Below are positions 19,166 through 27,015 of a stretch of DNA of 64,000 nucleotides, piece after piece (positions within the stretch are counted from its first letter, which is position 1; every line of letters starts with the position of its first letter). The notes below the pieces were generated by a model. That model was not told the DNA's origin and did no database searches. It was given only the letters and a program-made list of their open reading frames with translations. The stretch is taken from contig NZ_AUML01000031.1 of NCBI RefSeq assembly GCF_000430665.1, positions 1 to 64,000 of the forward strand. Direction: 5' to 3'. The translations under genes and the position numbers were made by a program. This stretch comes from Aquimarina muelleri DSM 19832 (GTDB taxonomy: Bacteria; Bacteroidota; Bacteroidia; Flavobacteriales; Flavobacteriaceae).

Positions 19166-20836
19166 ATGTCCAAAAACGTTTTAACAGCTTGGCAAAGATT
19201 AATAGGGCTTCTTAAACTAGATAAAAAAGATATCCTTCAAACATTTTATTATGCCATATTTGCTGGATTGGTAAATTTATCATTGCCTTTAGGAATACAA
19301 GCTATTATTAATTTAATACAAGGAGCGCAGATTAGTACCTCTTGGATTATTTTAGTAATCTTGGTTACTGTTGGAGTATTATTTGTAGGATTACTTCAAT
19401 TAATGCAAGTTCGAATTATAGAAAATGTGCAACAAAAAATATTTACTAGAGCTTCTTTCGAATTTTCATATAGGTTTCCGAAAATCAAAATGAGCGAATT
19501 ACGAAATTATTATCCGCCAGAGCTGGCAAATCGTTTTTTCGATACGCTAACAGCTCAAAAAGGACTTGCTAAAATTTTGGTAGATTTTCCAGCAGCTTTG
19601 TTGCAAATTATTTTTGGACTAATGCTATTATCGTTTTATCATCCATTTTTTATTATTTATGGATTATTACTACTACTTTTAGTATATGTAGTTTTTAAAT
19701 ACACCGCAAAAAAAGGTTTAGAAACTAGTCTTAAGGAATCTAAAAGTAAATATAAAGTAGCACACTGGATTCAAGAGGTTGCCAGATCTATTGTTAGTTT
19801 TAAACTTTCAGGAAAAACGAGTCTTGCATTACAAAAAAACGATGCATTAGTTACAGAGTACTTATCCGCTAGAGAAAGTCATTTTAAGATTTTGATGATC
19901 CAATTTATACAAATGATAGGATTTAAAGTTTTGGTAACAGCAGGGCTTTTGCTAATAGGAGGAATATTAGTTATTAATCAAGAAATGAATATTGGACAGT
20001 TTGTAGCTGCAGAGATTATCATTTTATTAGTAATAGGATCAGTAGAAAAACTAATAACTGGTTTAGAATCTTTTTATGATGTTTTGACTTCTATAGAAAA
20101 ACTAGGACAGGTCGTAGATAAAGAATTAGAACCACAAGATGGAGAAAAACCTTTTAAGAAAGACCAAGGTTTTACAGTAGAGTTAGATCATGTTTCCTAT
20201 AGCATTCCAGAAGGGAAAAGAAAAATATTAGAAGATATATCTCTTACTATAAACGAAAAATCAACTACCTTAATACAAGGACCTAATGGCTCTGGTAAAT
20301 CGACCTTACTTCGATTAATAGCTGGACTTATAGAGCCAGATAGCGGAAGTATATATATAAACAATATAGACCTTAAAGGTATTCATTTAAACTATTATAG
20401 ATCTTATTTAGGACAATCTTTGACAGAAGAATCCCCTTTTGAAGGAAGTATTTTAGAAAATATAACCTTTGGGGATAAAGAAATTTCTAACGAGGAAGTG
20501 TATTGGGCATTAGAAAAAGTAGGGCTCATACAATTTGTGAAAGAACAATCACAAGGATTAAATACTATTCTTTATCCAGAAGGAAAACAAATGGCACATA
20601 CCGTATCTAAAAAAATTGTTTTAGCTAGAAGTATTGTTAGAAAACCTAAACTATTACTTTTAAAAGATCCTTTAGATCAATTTGGAGATATAGAGGTAAA
20701 TAGAATTATGGATTTTCTTACAGATCCTTCTAACCCTTGGGCATTAGTAGTTGTAAGCCAAAATAAACAATGGATAAATCGCTGCGAAAGGATTATTAAT
20801 ATTGAGAAAGGTAAAATTATAAGTGAAAAATCATAA
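19166..20836 (+). CDS. ABC transporter permease/ATPase with degenerate ATPase motifs
   Basis: A 556-aa type I-like exporter without an N-terminal C39 peptidase. Membrane helices occupy about 25-310. Walker A is perfect (GPNGSGKST, 372-380), but the signature region reads HTVSKKIVLARS instead of LSGGQ, Walker B ends LLLLKDP (about 496-502) where LLLLDEP is expected, and the switch His appears replaced by Gln (VVVSQN). ATP could bind, but hydrolysis should be weak or depend on a partner. With HlyD and TolC next door it probably forms a tripartite envelope exporter of unknown substrate. Confidence 0.85.
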   Translation: MSKNVLTAWQRLIGLLKLDKKDILQTFYYAIFAGLVNLSLPLGIQAIINLIQGAQISTSWIILVILVTVGVLFVGLLQLMQVRIIENVQQKIFTRASFEFSYRFPKIKMSELRNYYPPELANRFFDTLTAQKGLAKILVDFPAALLQIIFGLMLLSFYHPFFIIYGLLLLLLVYVVFKYTAKKGLETSLKESKSKYKVAHWIQEVARSIVSFKLSGKTSLALQKNDALVTEYLSARESHFKILMIQFIQMIGFKVLVTAGLLLIGGILVINQEMNIGQFVAAEIIILLVIGSVEKLITGLESFYDVLTSIEKLGQVVDKELEPQDGEKPFKKDQGFTVELDHVSYSIPEGKRKILEDISLTINEKSTTLIQGPNGSGKSTLLRLIAGLIEPDSGSIYINNIDLKGIHLNYYRSYLGQSLTEESPFEGSILENITFGDKEISNEEVYWALEKVGLIQFVKEQSQGLNTILYPEGKQMAHTVSKKIVLARSIVRKPKLLLLKDPLDQFGDIEVNRIMDFLTDPSNPWALVVVSQNKQWINRCERIINIEKGKIISEKS

Positions 20837-20839
20837 ACT

Positions 20840-22192
20840 ATGTTGAATATATCTCATAATACATTAAATAAGAAAGTAGATCTTTCTCATTATAATGCAA
20901 TTCAAAAAGTTTTTCACAAAAGGCATTATAAATATTTTAACCGCTTTTTAAAAGTATTTGCAGTCTTGATGGTTATTATATTGTTTCTACCCTGGACTCA
21001 GAATATTTCAGGAGCGGGGTTTTTAACTACATTAAAACCAGATCAACGACCACAAACAATTCAATCCCCAATTCCAGGTAGAATCGAGAAGTGGTATGTA
21101 AAAGAAGGAGATTTTGTAAATAAAGGAGATACTATTCTTTTCATTTCAGAAATTAAGAATGAATACTTTGACCCTAATTTGGTTGCAAGAACAGGACAAC
21201 AAATCGAGGCAAAAACTATGTCGGTAAACTCTTATGAAGGAAAAGTAAAAGCTATAGAGAATCAGATAAATGCTCTGATGAATGAAAGAACTTTAAAATT
21301 ACAACAAGCAAAAAACAAGCTCCTACAATCTAAATTAAAAGTACAAAGTGATAGTATAGATTTTGAGGCAGCAAAAACTAATATTAGTATTGCAGAACGA
21401 CAATATGAGCGTATTGTACAATTAGAAAAAGAAGGACTGAAATCTCTTACCGATATAGAAGAAAAAAGGTTGAAATTACAGGAAACTCAAGCAAAATTAC
21501 TTTCTCAGGAAAATAAATTGTTAGCAAGTAAAAATGAAATAATCAATGCGCAGGTAGAAATCAATCGAGTACAGGCAGAATATACCGATAAGATATCAAA
21601 ATCACAAAGTGATAAGTTTACAGCACAGTCAAACCAGTTTGATGCTAAAGCACAAGTTACCAAATTAGAAAATGAATATACAAATTACGAAATGCGTAAT
21701 GATATGTATTATATTAAAGCTCCACAAAGCGGGTTTATTAATAAAACACTACGATCTGGTGTTGGCGAAACCTTTAAAGAAGGAGATCCATTAGTAAATA
21801 TTATGCCATCAGAATACGATTTGGCAGTAGAAACTTATGTAAAACCTATTGATATTCCTCTAATTCATGTAGGAGAAAAGATACGTGTCCAATTTGACGG
21901 ATGGCCCGCAATCGTATTTAGCGGATGGCCCAATGTCTCTTACGGAACCTATGGAGGTAAAATTGTAGCAATAGAAACTTTTATAAGCGATAACGGTAAA
22001 TATAGAATTTTAATAGCCCCAGATCCAGATGATCATGAATGGCCAAAAATACAAGTAGGCTCTGGGGCAGCAACCATGGCTCTATTAGAAGATGTACCGA
22101 TCTGGTTTGAAATTTGGAGACAATTAAATGGCTTTCCTCCAAATTATTATCAACCTATCACTACTAAAAAAGCGAAATCTGAAAAGAAATAA
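20840..22192 (+). CDS. HlyD-family periplasmic adaptor
   Basis: A 450-aa membrane-fusion protein. One membrane helix at about 38-56 is followed by a lipoyl/barrel-sandwich half motif (QTIQSPIPGRIEKWYVKEGD, about 75-95), a long coiled-coil hairpin of about 180 residues (Lys/Glu/Gln-rich, 130-290), the second half motif (IKAPQSGFINKTLRSGVGE) and a beta-barrel. It would bridge the ABC protein and TolC. It begins 3 nt after the ABC stop, so the operon is translated as a unit. Confidence 0.92.
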   Translation: MLNISHNTLNKKVDLSHYNAIQKVFHKRHYKYFNRFLKVFAVLMVIILFLPWTQNISGAGFLTTLKPDQRPQTIQSPIPGRIEKWYVKEGDFVNKGDTILFISEIKNEYFDPNLVARTGQQIEAKTMSVNSYEGKVKAIENQINALMNERTLKLQQAKNKLLQSKLKVQSDSIDFEAAKTNISIAERQYERIVQLEKEGLKSLTDIEEKRLKLQETQAKLLSQENKLLASKNEIINAQVEINRVQAEYTDKISKSQSDKFTAQSNQFDAKAQVTKLENEYTNYEMRNDMYYIKAPQSGFINKTLRSGVGETFKEGDPLVNIMPSEYDLAVETYVKPIDIPLIHVGEKIRVQFDGWPAIVFSGWPNVSYGTYGGKIVAIETFISDNGKYRILIAPDPDDHEWPKIQVGSGAATMALLEDVPIWFEIWRQLNGFPPNYYQPITTKKAKSEKK

Positions 22193-22193
22193 A

Positions 22194-23594
22194 ATGAAAA
22201 ATTTGGTCATATCATGTTTGTTTTTTTGGATAGCATCGATTCATGCACAACAAAAAGATACCATTGTACTAAACTTTAAAGAGTATTTAGGGTATGTAAA
22301 AAAATACCATCCAATAGCAAAACAAGCAGAACTAAATATTAATATAGGACAAGCAACTCTTATGAAAGCCAGAGGAAGTTTTGACCCTAAAATAGAAATA
22401 GATTATGATCGTAAACAGTTTAAAGGCACAGAATATTATGATTTATTAAATGCTACATTTAAAATTCCCACTTGGTATGGAATAGAATTTAAAGGAGGCT
22501 TCGAACAAAATGAAGGAGAGTATATAAACCCTCAAAATACAGTTCCAGAAGATGGGCTTTTTAATGCAGGAATTTCTGTATCTGTAGCAAAAGGGCTATT
22601 AATAAATGATAGAATGGCAACTTTGCGAAAAGCTAAATTCTTTAGAGAGCAAACAAAAGCAGATAGAGACCTTTTTGTAAACCAGATTTTATACGATGCC
22701 TCTGTAGCATATTTTGACTGGTTACAAGTATATCAAGAAAAAGAGATATATACTAATTTTTTAAATAATGCAAAAATACGTTTTGAAGGCGTTAAACAGA
22801 GCGCTTTAGCAGGGGATAAAGCAGCTATAGATACCGTAGAAGCAAAAATCTCTTTTCAAAATAGAAAACTTAGTTTAGAGCAGGCAAAGGTAAAGCTGGC
22901 AAAAAAGTCTTTAGTGCTGTCTAATTTTTTATGGTTAGAAGATACACCTGTAGAATTACAATCCAATGTTGTTCCAGAGGGTAATATCGAAGATAATATA
23001 GATAATGCTCTCGAAATTAATGGCAATCAATTACATACTTTTACATTAGAGAACCATCCTAAACTTAAATCTTTAAACTATAAAATAGAAGGCTTGGAAG
23101 TAGATAGAAGATTAAAAGCAAATAAACTACTACCTACTATCGATCTAAAATATAATTTTTTAAGTACAACTCCAGAAGAAACAGAGACGTTTAATACCGT
23201 AAATTATAAAGGAGGCATTAATTTTAGTTTCCCCTTGTTTTTAAGAAAAGAAAGAGGAAATCTAAAATTAGCAAAGTATAAATTACAAGATGCTAAATTT
23301 GATTTGGTAACTACAGAGCTAAAGATTAAAAATAAAATTAAGGCTATTTATGTAGAATTAGAATCCTTTAAAAATCAAAATACGCTTATTAAAGATATAG
23401 TATCCGATTATAATAAATTGCTTAATGCCGAAGAACGTAAGTTTAGTTTTGGAGAAAGCTCTTTATTTTTAATCAATTCGAGAGAAAAAAGCCTTATTGA
23501 AGCAAGGCTTAAAGAAATAGAAGTCCAAAATAAATTTTTAAATACAAAAGCCAAACTTTTTAATAGCTTGGCTGTTAATCCTGCAGATCTTTAA
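22194..23594 (+). CDS. TolC-family outer-membrane efflux protein
   Basis: A 466-aa protein with a signal peptide (MKNLVISCLFFWIASIHAQ). Two internally similar halves of alternating long helices and strands follow the TolC plan (FKEYLGYVKKYHPIAKQAELN near the start, NHPKLKSLNYKIEGLEVDRR at about 305). I use the ATG at 22194, one base after the HlyD stop, because the longer upstream frame overlaps hlyD and hides the signal peptide. It forms the trimeric outer-membrane duct of the exporter. Confidence 0.9.
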   Translation: MKNLVISCLFFWIASIHAQQKDTIVLNFKEYLGYVKKYHPIAKQAELNINIGQATLMKARGSFDPKIEIDYDRKQFKGTEYYDLLNATFKIPTWYGIEFKGGFEQNEGEYINPQNTVPEDGLFNAGISVSVAKGLLINDRMATLRKAKFFREQTKADRDLFVNQILYDASVAYFDWLQVYQEKEIYTNFLNNAKIRFEGVKQSALAGDKAAIDTVEAKISFQNRKLSLEQAKVKLAKKSLVLSNFLWLEDTPVELQSNVVPEGNIEDNIDNALEINGNQLHTFTLENHPKLKSLNYKIEGLEVDRRLKANKLLPTIDLKYNFLSTTPEETETFNTVNYKGGINFSFPLFLRKERGNLKLAKYKLQDAKFDLVTTELKIKNKIKAIYVELESFKNQNTLIKDIVSDYNKLLNAEERKFSFGESSLFLINSREKSLIEARLKEIEVQNKFLNTKAKLFNSLAVNPADL

Positions 23595-23690
23595 TCCACA
23601 TTGTGGAGTTTTATTTTCCGAGGATTACCTCGGAAAATAAAATATGTTTTCGGTAGTATACCTCGTGAGCTTGTCCCGAGGTTATTGGTT
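23595..23690 (+). repeat. Dispersed ~95-bp hairpin element, copy B (best preserved)
   Basis: It contains TCCACATTGTGGA, then CCGAGG-ATTA-CCTCGG (perfect hairpin), then CCTCG...CGAGG around TGAGCTTGTCC, ending GTTATTGG. It starts immediately after the TolC stop codon. Because of the hairpins it may double as a terminator between this operon and the convergent S41 peptidase gene. Confidence 0.75.
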
Positions 23691-23704
23691 TTTTAGCTAG
23701 TTGT

Positions 23705-24706
23705 TTATTGTAATTCCAGAATTGCTCGTTCTAAAATTTCATCTTTAGTTAGATCATTCCAATCAAAAAGCACTTTAATATCTGGCGGAACTCCATTTTC
23801 ATAATCAGGACTTTTATCTAGAGTTAATGCTTGGGTAATCGAAAATCGATATGTCCACCCATTAGGCAGTTGACCTCCGTTTGGTAAACCAAGTCCTCCG
23901 CCTGTGGTATCTCCCATAAGTATCATATTAGGAAGCGCTTTTGTAGCAAGTGAAAAGAAAGATCCTGCACTATAGGTTCCTCTGTCTACTAATACGACTA
24001 CTTTGTTTTTATATCTCATTCCGTTATATGGAGAAACATATACAGGCTTAGCATCTGAAAAATCATTGTGTTGTGGACCAGTTTTTATTCTGGAATAGTT
24101 GACTAGTGTTTTACTTTCCACAAAACGGCTTAGTATTGCAAATATATCGGCTACAGACCCACCACCATTTTCTCGTAAGTCTAAAATCAACCCTTTTGTA
24201 TTTTTATATCTTTCTAAAACAAAATTCAGATTATTAGCATCTACAGTTCCTGGGAAAATTGGAAAACGGATATACCCTATTTTTTTATTATCCAAATAAT
24301 CATGAGAGAATGGCCCAGAAATATAATAGTCTCTGGCTAAATAGTTATCCTCAATAATACGCCAGTCAAAATTATCCTGCCCTAAGTAGCTAACTTTAAA
24401 TGTCGAAACATTAAAATTAGAGATAAGATTGGTATGATCGTCTTTTAATTCGGTAAGCATTCCGCCTAAAACTTCAAACAAAGAATCTTGGCTCATACCA
24501 TCATATATTTTGGCAGAGTATTTTGATTTTATAGTATTCCAATCAATATTTTTTATATCAAAATAAGAATATTTTTCATTGCATTCATTCCATAAATACT
24601 CAAAGTTTTCTTTTGGACTTGTAGAAGCTAAGTCTTCTTCAAAAATTGCTTTTTCACAAGAAACAAGGGATAAACCCGCTATTACTATGTAGTATAACTT
24701 TTTCAT
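23705..24706 (-). CDS. S41-family peptidase lipoprotein
   Basis: A 333-aa protein with a lipobox (GLSLVSC, Cys17) and a tricorn-core/C-terminal-processing type peptidase domain. Visible features are LKDDHTNL (candidate His91), KKIGYIRFP, GLILDLRENGGG and the nucleophile motif TYSAGS (Ser246). The Lys base of CtpA-type enzymes is not found: the region after Ser246 reads MGDTTGGG, which suggests a tricorn-like His/Ser arrangement. No PDZ domain is obvious. It overlaps the upstream gene by one base (TAATG), so the two are coupled. Confidence 0.88.
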   Translation of the reverse strand: MKKLYYIVIAGLSLVSCEKAIFEEDLASTSPKENFEYLWNECNEKYSYFDIKNIDWNTIKSKYSAKIYDGMSQDSLFEVLGGMLTELKDDHTNLISNFNVSTFKVSYLGQDNFDWRIIEDNYLARDYYISGPFSHDYLDNKKIGYIRFPIFPGTVDANNLNFVLERYKNTKGLILDLRENGGGSVADIFAILSRFVESKTLVNYSRIKTGPQHNDFSDAKPVYVSPYNGMRYKNKVVVLVDRGTYSAGSFFSLATKALPNMILMGDTTGGGLGLPNGGQLPNGWTYRFSITQALTLDKSPDYENGVPPDIKVLFDWNDLTKDEILERAILELQ

Positions 24707-25581
24707 TATTTATTATTTGTATTGAATAAAAGGGAAAGTTTAAAAGTGTGGGTAGCCATTTCAAATTTGTCTAAATTACCACCAGTTTTATATGCATCCC
24801 AAGCATAAGAAAACCGAAGAGCATTTTTGTTTTTTAAGGACACAGTATAGTCTAAGGAGCTATTCATTCTAAATCCTGAAAAAACTTTGAACTGATAATC
24901 ATCAAAAAACACAGGAGCATTTAAAAGACTTGATTGTCCTGCATATACATAGCCATTTCGGTAAAAACTATTAATCAAACCAACATTTAATCTAAATGCT
25001 AAGTTTCTGGTTTTTTCTTTCAATTTATATTTAATAAATAAAAATTTTTTATTTTTTTCTTCCTTAGTACTTATGTCTTTTTCGATTTTAACAGAACCAA
25101 AAAGAGTAGGAATTAATTCGAACCCTAATGTGTTATTTAGTAAAGCTTCATTAGTTCTAAAATTACCAGTAGTATTCAATAATCCACCAACTTTTACATT
25201 TAATTTTGGAGAGCTTAGTGACTTTAACTGGTATAGTCTGGAGTAAAATAAAGATGCACTTTTAACGGTACTAATTTGTGAATGCTTATTAAAATTATTG
25301 TGATACTCCCCAAAAGAATAAGATACTCCAATTTCAGATTCTCTTTCTAAATTAGATTTAGAGTAGGATAGGGAGATATATTTAGCGGTTCCTTTGTAAA
25401 AAAGCGGAGAGGTTGCAAAATCTCTAAAGGTAGAGCCTCCTAGTCCAGCACTAACACCTATGTATGCAGGTATATTTTTTCGCCACTCTTTTCTAGAAAG
25501 GATAGATGTTTCTGTTTGCGAAGTACCTGCCAAGGAAACAAGCAGTAGTAACAGAGTAGTGATTCTATTTTTTTTAGTCAT
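24706..25581 (-). CDS. Hypothetical exported beta-rich protein (probable outer-membrane barrel)
   Basis: A 291-aa protein with a signal peptide (MTKKNRITTLLLLLVSLAGTSQ). The rest alternates short polar and aromatic strands (YISLSYSKSNLE, GVSYSFGEY, SASLFYSRLYQ) and ends in a strand finishing FKLSLLFN, as in outer-membrane barrels. I do not recognise the family. It is the first gene of a two-gene unit with the S41 peptidase, so the peptidase may mature it or share a substrate with it; this is inference from coupling only. Confidence 0.6.
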   Translation of the reverse strand: MTKKNRITTLLLLLVSLAGTSQTETSILSRKEWRKNIPAYIGVSAGLGGSTFRDFATSPLFYKGTAKYISLSYSKSNLERESEIGVSYSFGEYHNNFNKHSQISTVKSASLFYSRLYQLKSLSSPKLNVKVGGLLNTTGNFRTNEALLNNTLGFELIPTLFGSVKIEKDISTKEEKNKKFLFIKYKLKEKTRNLAFRLNVGLINSFYRNGYVYAGQSSLLNAPVFFDDYQFKVFSGFRMNSSLDYTVSLKNKNALRFSYAWDAYKTGGNLDKFEMATHTFKLSLLFNTNNK

Positions 25582-25689
25582 TTATAAATTGTTTTACTTT
25601 TGATTGTTTAGATAATCCAACTAACCTATAGACAAATGTAAAACTATAAGGTTGCATCTCTTTTGAAAAAGGGAGATTAAATTGATCTC

Positions 25690-25858
25690 AGGGTTCGAGT
25701 ACCTCCCCCTTCGGGATATAACAAATCGTGAGCTGAGGCGCTCGAAGCTCACCCCTCGGGGATTGGAGGACTGAGGCTCTCGAAGTCCAACCTTCTGGGT
25801 AAATTGCAATGTGAGCTGAGGTTCTCGAATTTGTGAGCTGAGGTTCTCGAAGCTCACT
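25690..25858. repeat. REP-like GTGAGC/GCTCAC palindrome cluster
   Basis: At least four related units follow the pattern (G)AGCTGAGG-YNCTCGAA-GCTCAC. The clearest are at 25728-25752 (GTGAGCT...AGCTCAC pairing), 25769-25789 (GACTGAGGCTCTCGAAGTC), 25811-25829 and 25833-25856. The end arms are complementary, so each unit can form a hairpin. Copies are spaced irregularly. It lies in the 590-nt gap between the barrel gene and the metallophosphoesterase gene. ORFs called across it are translations of repeats. Confidence 0.8.
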
Positions 25859-25865
25859 AGTCTAG

Positions 25866-26096
25866 GCGCGTGGTGTTTTATCTCGGGCACAGACATAAGA
25901 AGTCCAGCCGCGGAGTGTTTTATCTCGGGCGCGAGGTGTTTTACCTTGGGCGCGGGTATAGGTTACCCAAGCGCGGAGTACTTTTGATGGGGCGCGGAGG
26001 CAGAAACCCAAGGCGCGTGGGGTAGTCACTAGGGCGCGGAGTACTTTTGGTCGAGCGCGGAGGTCGAAACCCAAGGCGCGTGGCGCGCCCCAGACT
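25866..26096. repeat. GC-rich minisatellite, 21-bp period anchored on GCGCG
   Basis: Eleven consecutive units start at 25866, 25887, 25908, 25929, 25950, 25971, 25992, 26013, 26034, 26055 and 26076, exactly 21 bp apart. Ten begin with GCGCG or CCGCG; the second is degenerate (GCACA). After the anchor the sequence varies, but units 6-8 and 9-11 match each other closely as 63-bp triplets (GGAGTACTTTTG, GGAGG...GAAACCCAAG, TGG). GC content is far above the surrounding DNA. The 21-bp period leaves an open frame on the minus strand that encodes a seven-residue repeat, which I do not regard as a gene. Confidence 0.9.
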
Positions 26097-26172
26097 ACAT
26101 GCGGCCTGGCTGTAAATAAAACTATTAGGATGGAGGCGAAAACAAAAGGTATGACACGTTAAATCACTCTTT

Positions 26173-27015
26173 TTAGGATACAGATTCTATAAATCTCTTT
26201 ATATCGATACCTTGTAACTTCTTTTCCGTTTCCGGAAGTATTTCCATATTATCCCATAGGCCTGTGCATAAGGTTGTAGCATATTCCTGGGGTAGTTCTT
26301 TTGCCAGCATTAACCGGCTTGCCGTTTGGTAGTCATACGCAAAGGTTTTATATCGAACAGAAAAACCTTTAGAATCGTCTAAAATAGCATACCATACTCT
26401 TGTTTTACCTTCATTGGCAGGCATACCGATCACTCCCGGGTTTATCCAGATTTTTTCTTCTTTTTGGTCATAAAACGGTAATCCACAATGCCCTGCAATG
26501 ATTACGTTACTAGTACTGGCATTAAATGAAGATTGTTTTGCTTGCCAAGGGGTGGATTTAAAAATGAATTCAGAAATATGAGTATAGCTGCCATGCACTA
26601 AGGTTACATTTTTGTTAGCGAATTCAAAACTAATATGATCTGGTAAGGATTTCATCCATGTTATAGAAGCTTTGGATAATTGGGTTTGTGCAAAGGCATA
26701 CCAGGTTTTAGAAAATCCATCACATCTGGACCCTGCTTTAAAATCACATCCACATTCGATTGCTCCTGTGCGCAACTGCTCTTCTACATTACCTATAATC
26801 GATTGTGCCCCCCACTGTATAAATCGCTGTACGGTTTCTTCGGGTTGTGCACAATATCCTACAATGTCTCCTGTACAGAAACAGTTTTCGGGAGCGATTT
26901 TTTCTTCTTCGGCAATAGTAATTAAAGCCTCTAATGCTTGCAGGTTGCTATAAATGCCACCAAAGATCAAGGTCTTGCCGTTACGTTTTCCTAAGGGTAT
27001 CGTTTTCTTATCCAT
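26173..27015 (-). CDS. Calcineurin-like phosphoesterase with missing metal ligands
   Basis: A 280-aa protein of the metallophosphoesterase fold. GDIVGY (first GD motif), GNVEE, LVHGSY and GHCGLPF lie in the expected order, but the first motif reads FGGIYSNLQAL where active enzymes have S-D-x-H-G-N, so Asp and His are replaced by Gly20 and Tyr22, and GHTH is GHCG. Activity is doubtful. I use the ATG at 27015, which gives a natural start and overlaps the symporter stop by 25 nt. It is the last gene of the SusC-SusD-symporter unit. Confidence 0.75.
   Translation of the reverse strand: MDKKTIPLGKRNGKTLIFGGIYSNLQALEALITIAEEEKIAPENCFCTGDIVGYCAQPEETVQRFIQWGAQSIIGNVEEQLRTGAIECGCDFKAGSRCDGFSKTWYAFAQTQLSKASITWMKSLPDHISFEFANKNVTLVHGSYTHISEFIFKSTPWQAKQSSFNASTSNVIIAGHCGLPFYDQKEEKIWINPGVIGMPANEGKTRVWYAILDDSKGFSVRYKTFAYDYQTASRLMLAKELPQEYATTLCTGLWDNMEILPETEKKLQGIDIKRFIESVS

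Noticed and set aside
18488..23594. The TetR/ABC/HlyD/TolC operon as the exporter for the lanthipeptide
   Set aside because: It lies 10 kb away, has its own regulator and its ABC protein has no C39 peptidase domain to cut the double-Gly leader; a link cannot be excluded but is unsupported.
25621..26074. Two overlapping minus-strand ORFs with a seven-residue Arg/Ala repeat
   Set aside because: They are translations of the palindromes and the 21-bp array; the repeats do not encode a recognisable protein and no promoter is seen.
25866..26096. CRISPR array
   Set aside because: The period is 21 bp with only about 5-8 conserved bases per unit, far too short for repeat plus spacer, and no cas gene is nearby.
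26672..26953. Plus-strand ORFs over the phosphoesterase gene
   Set aside because: They are antisense shadows; the minus-strand frame carries the recognisable fold and operon context.
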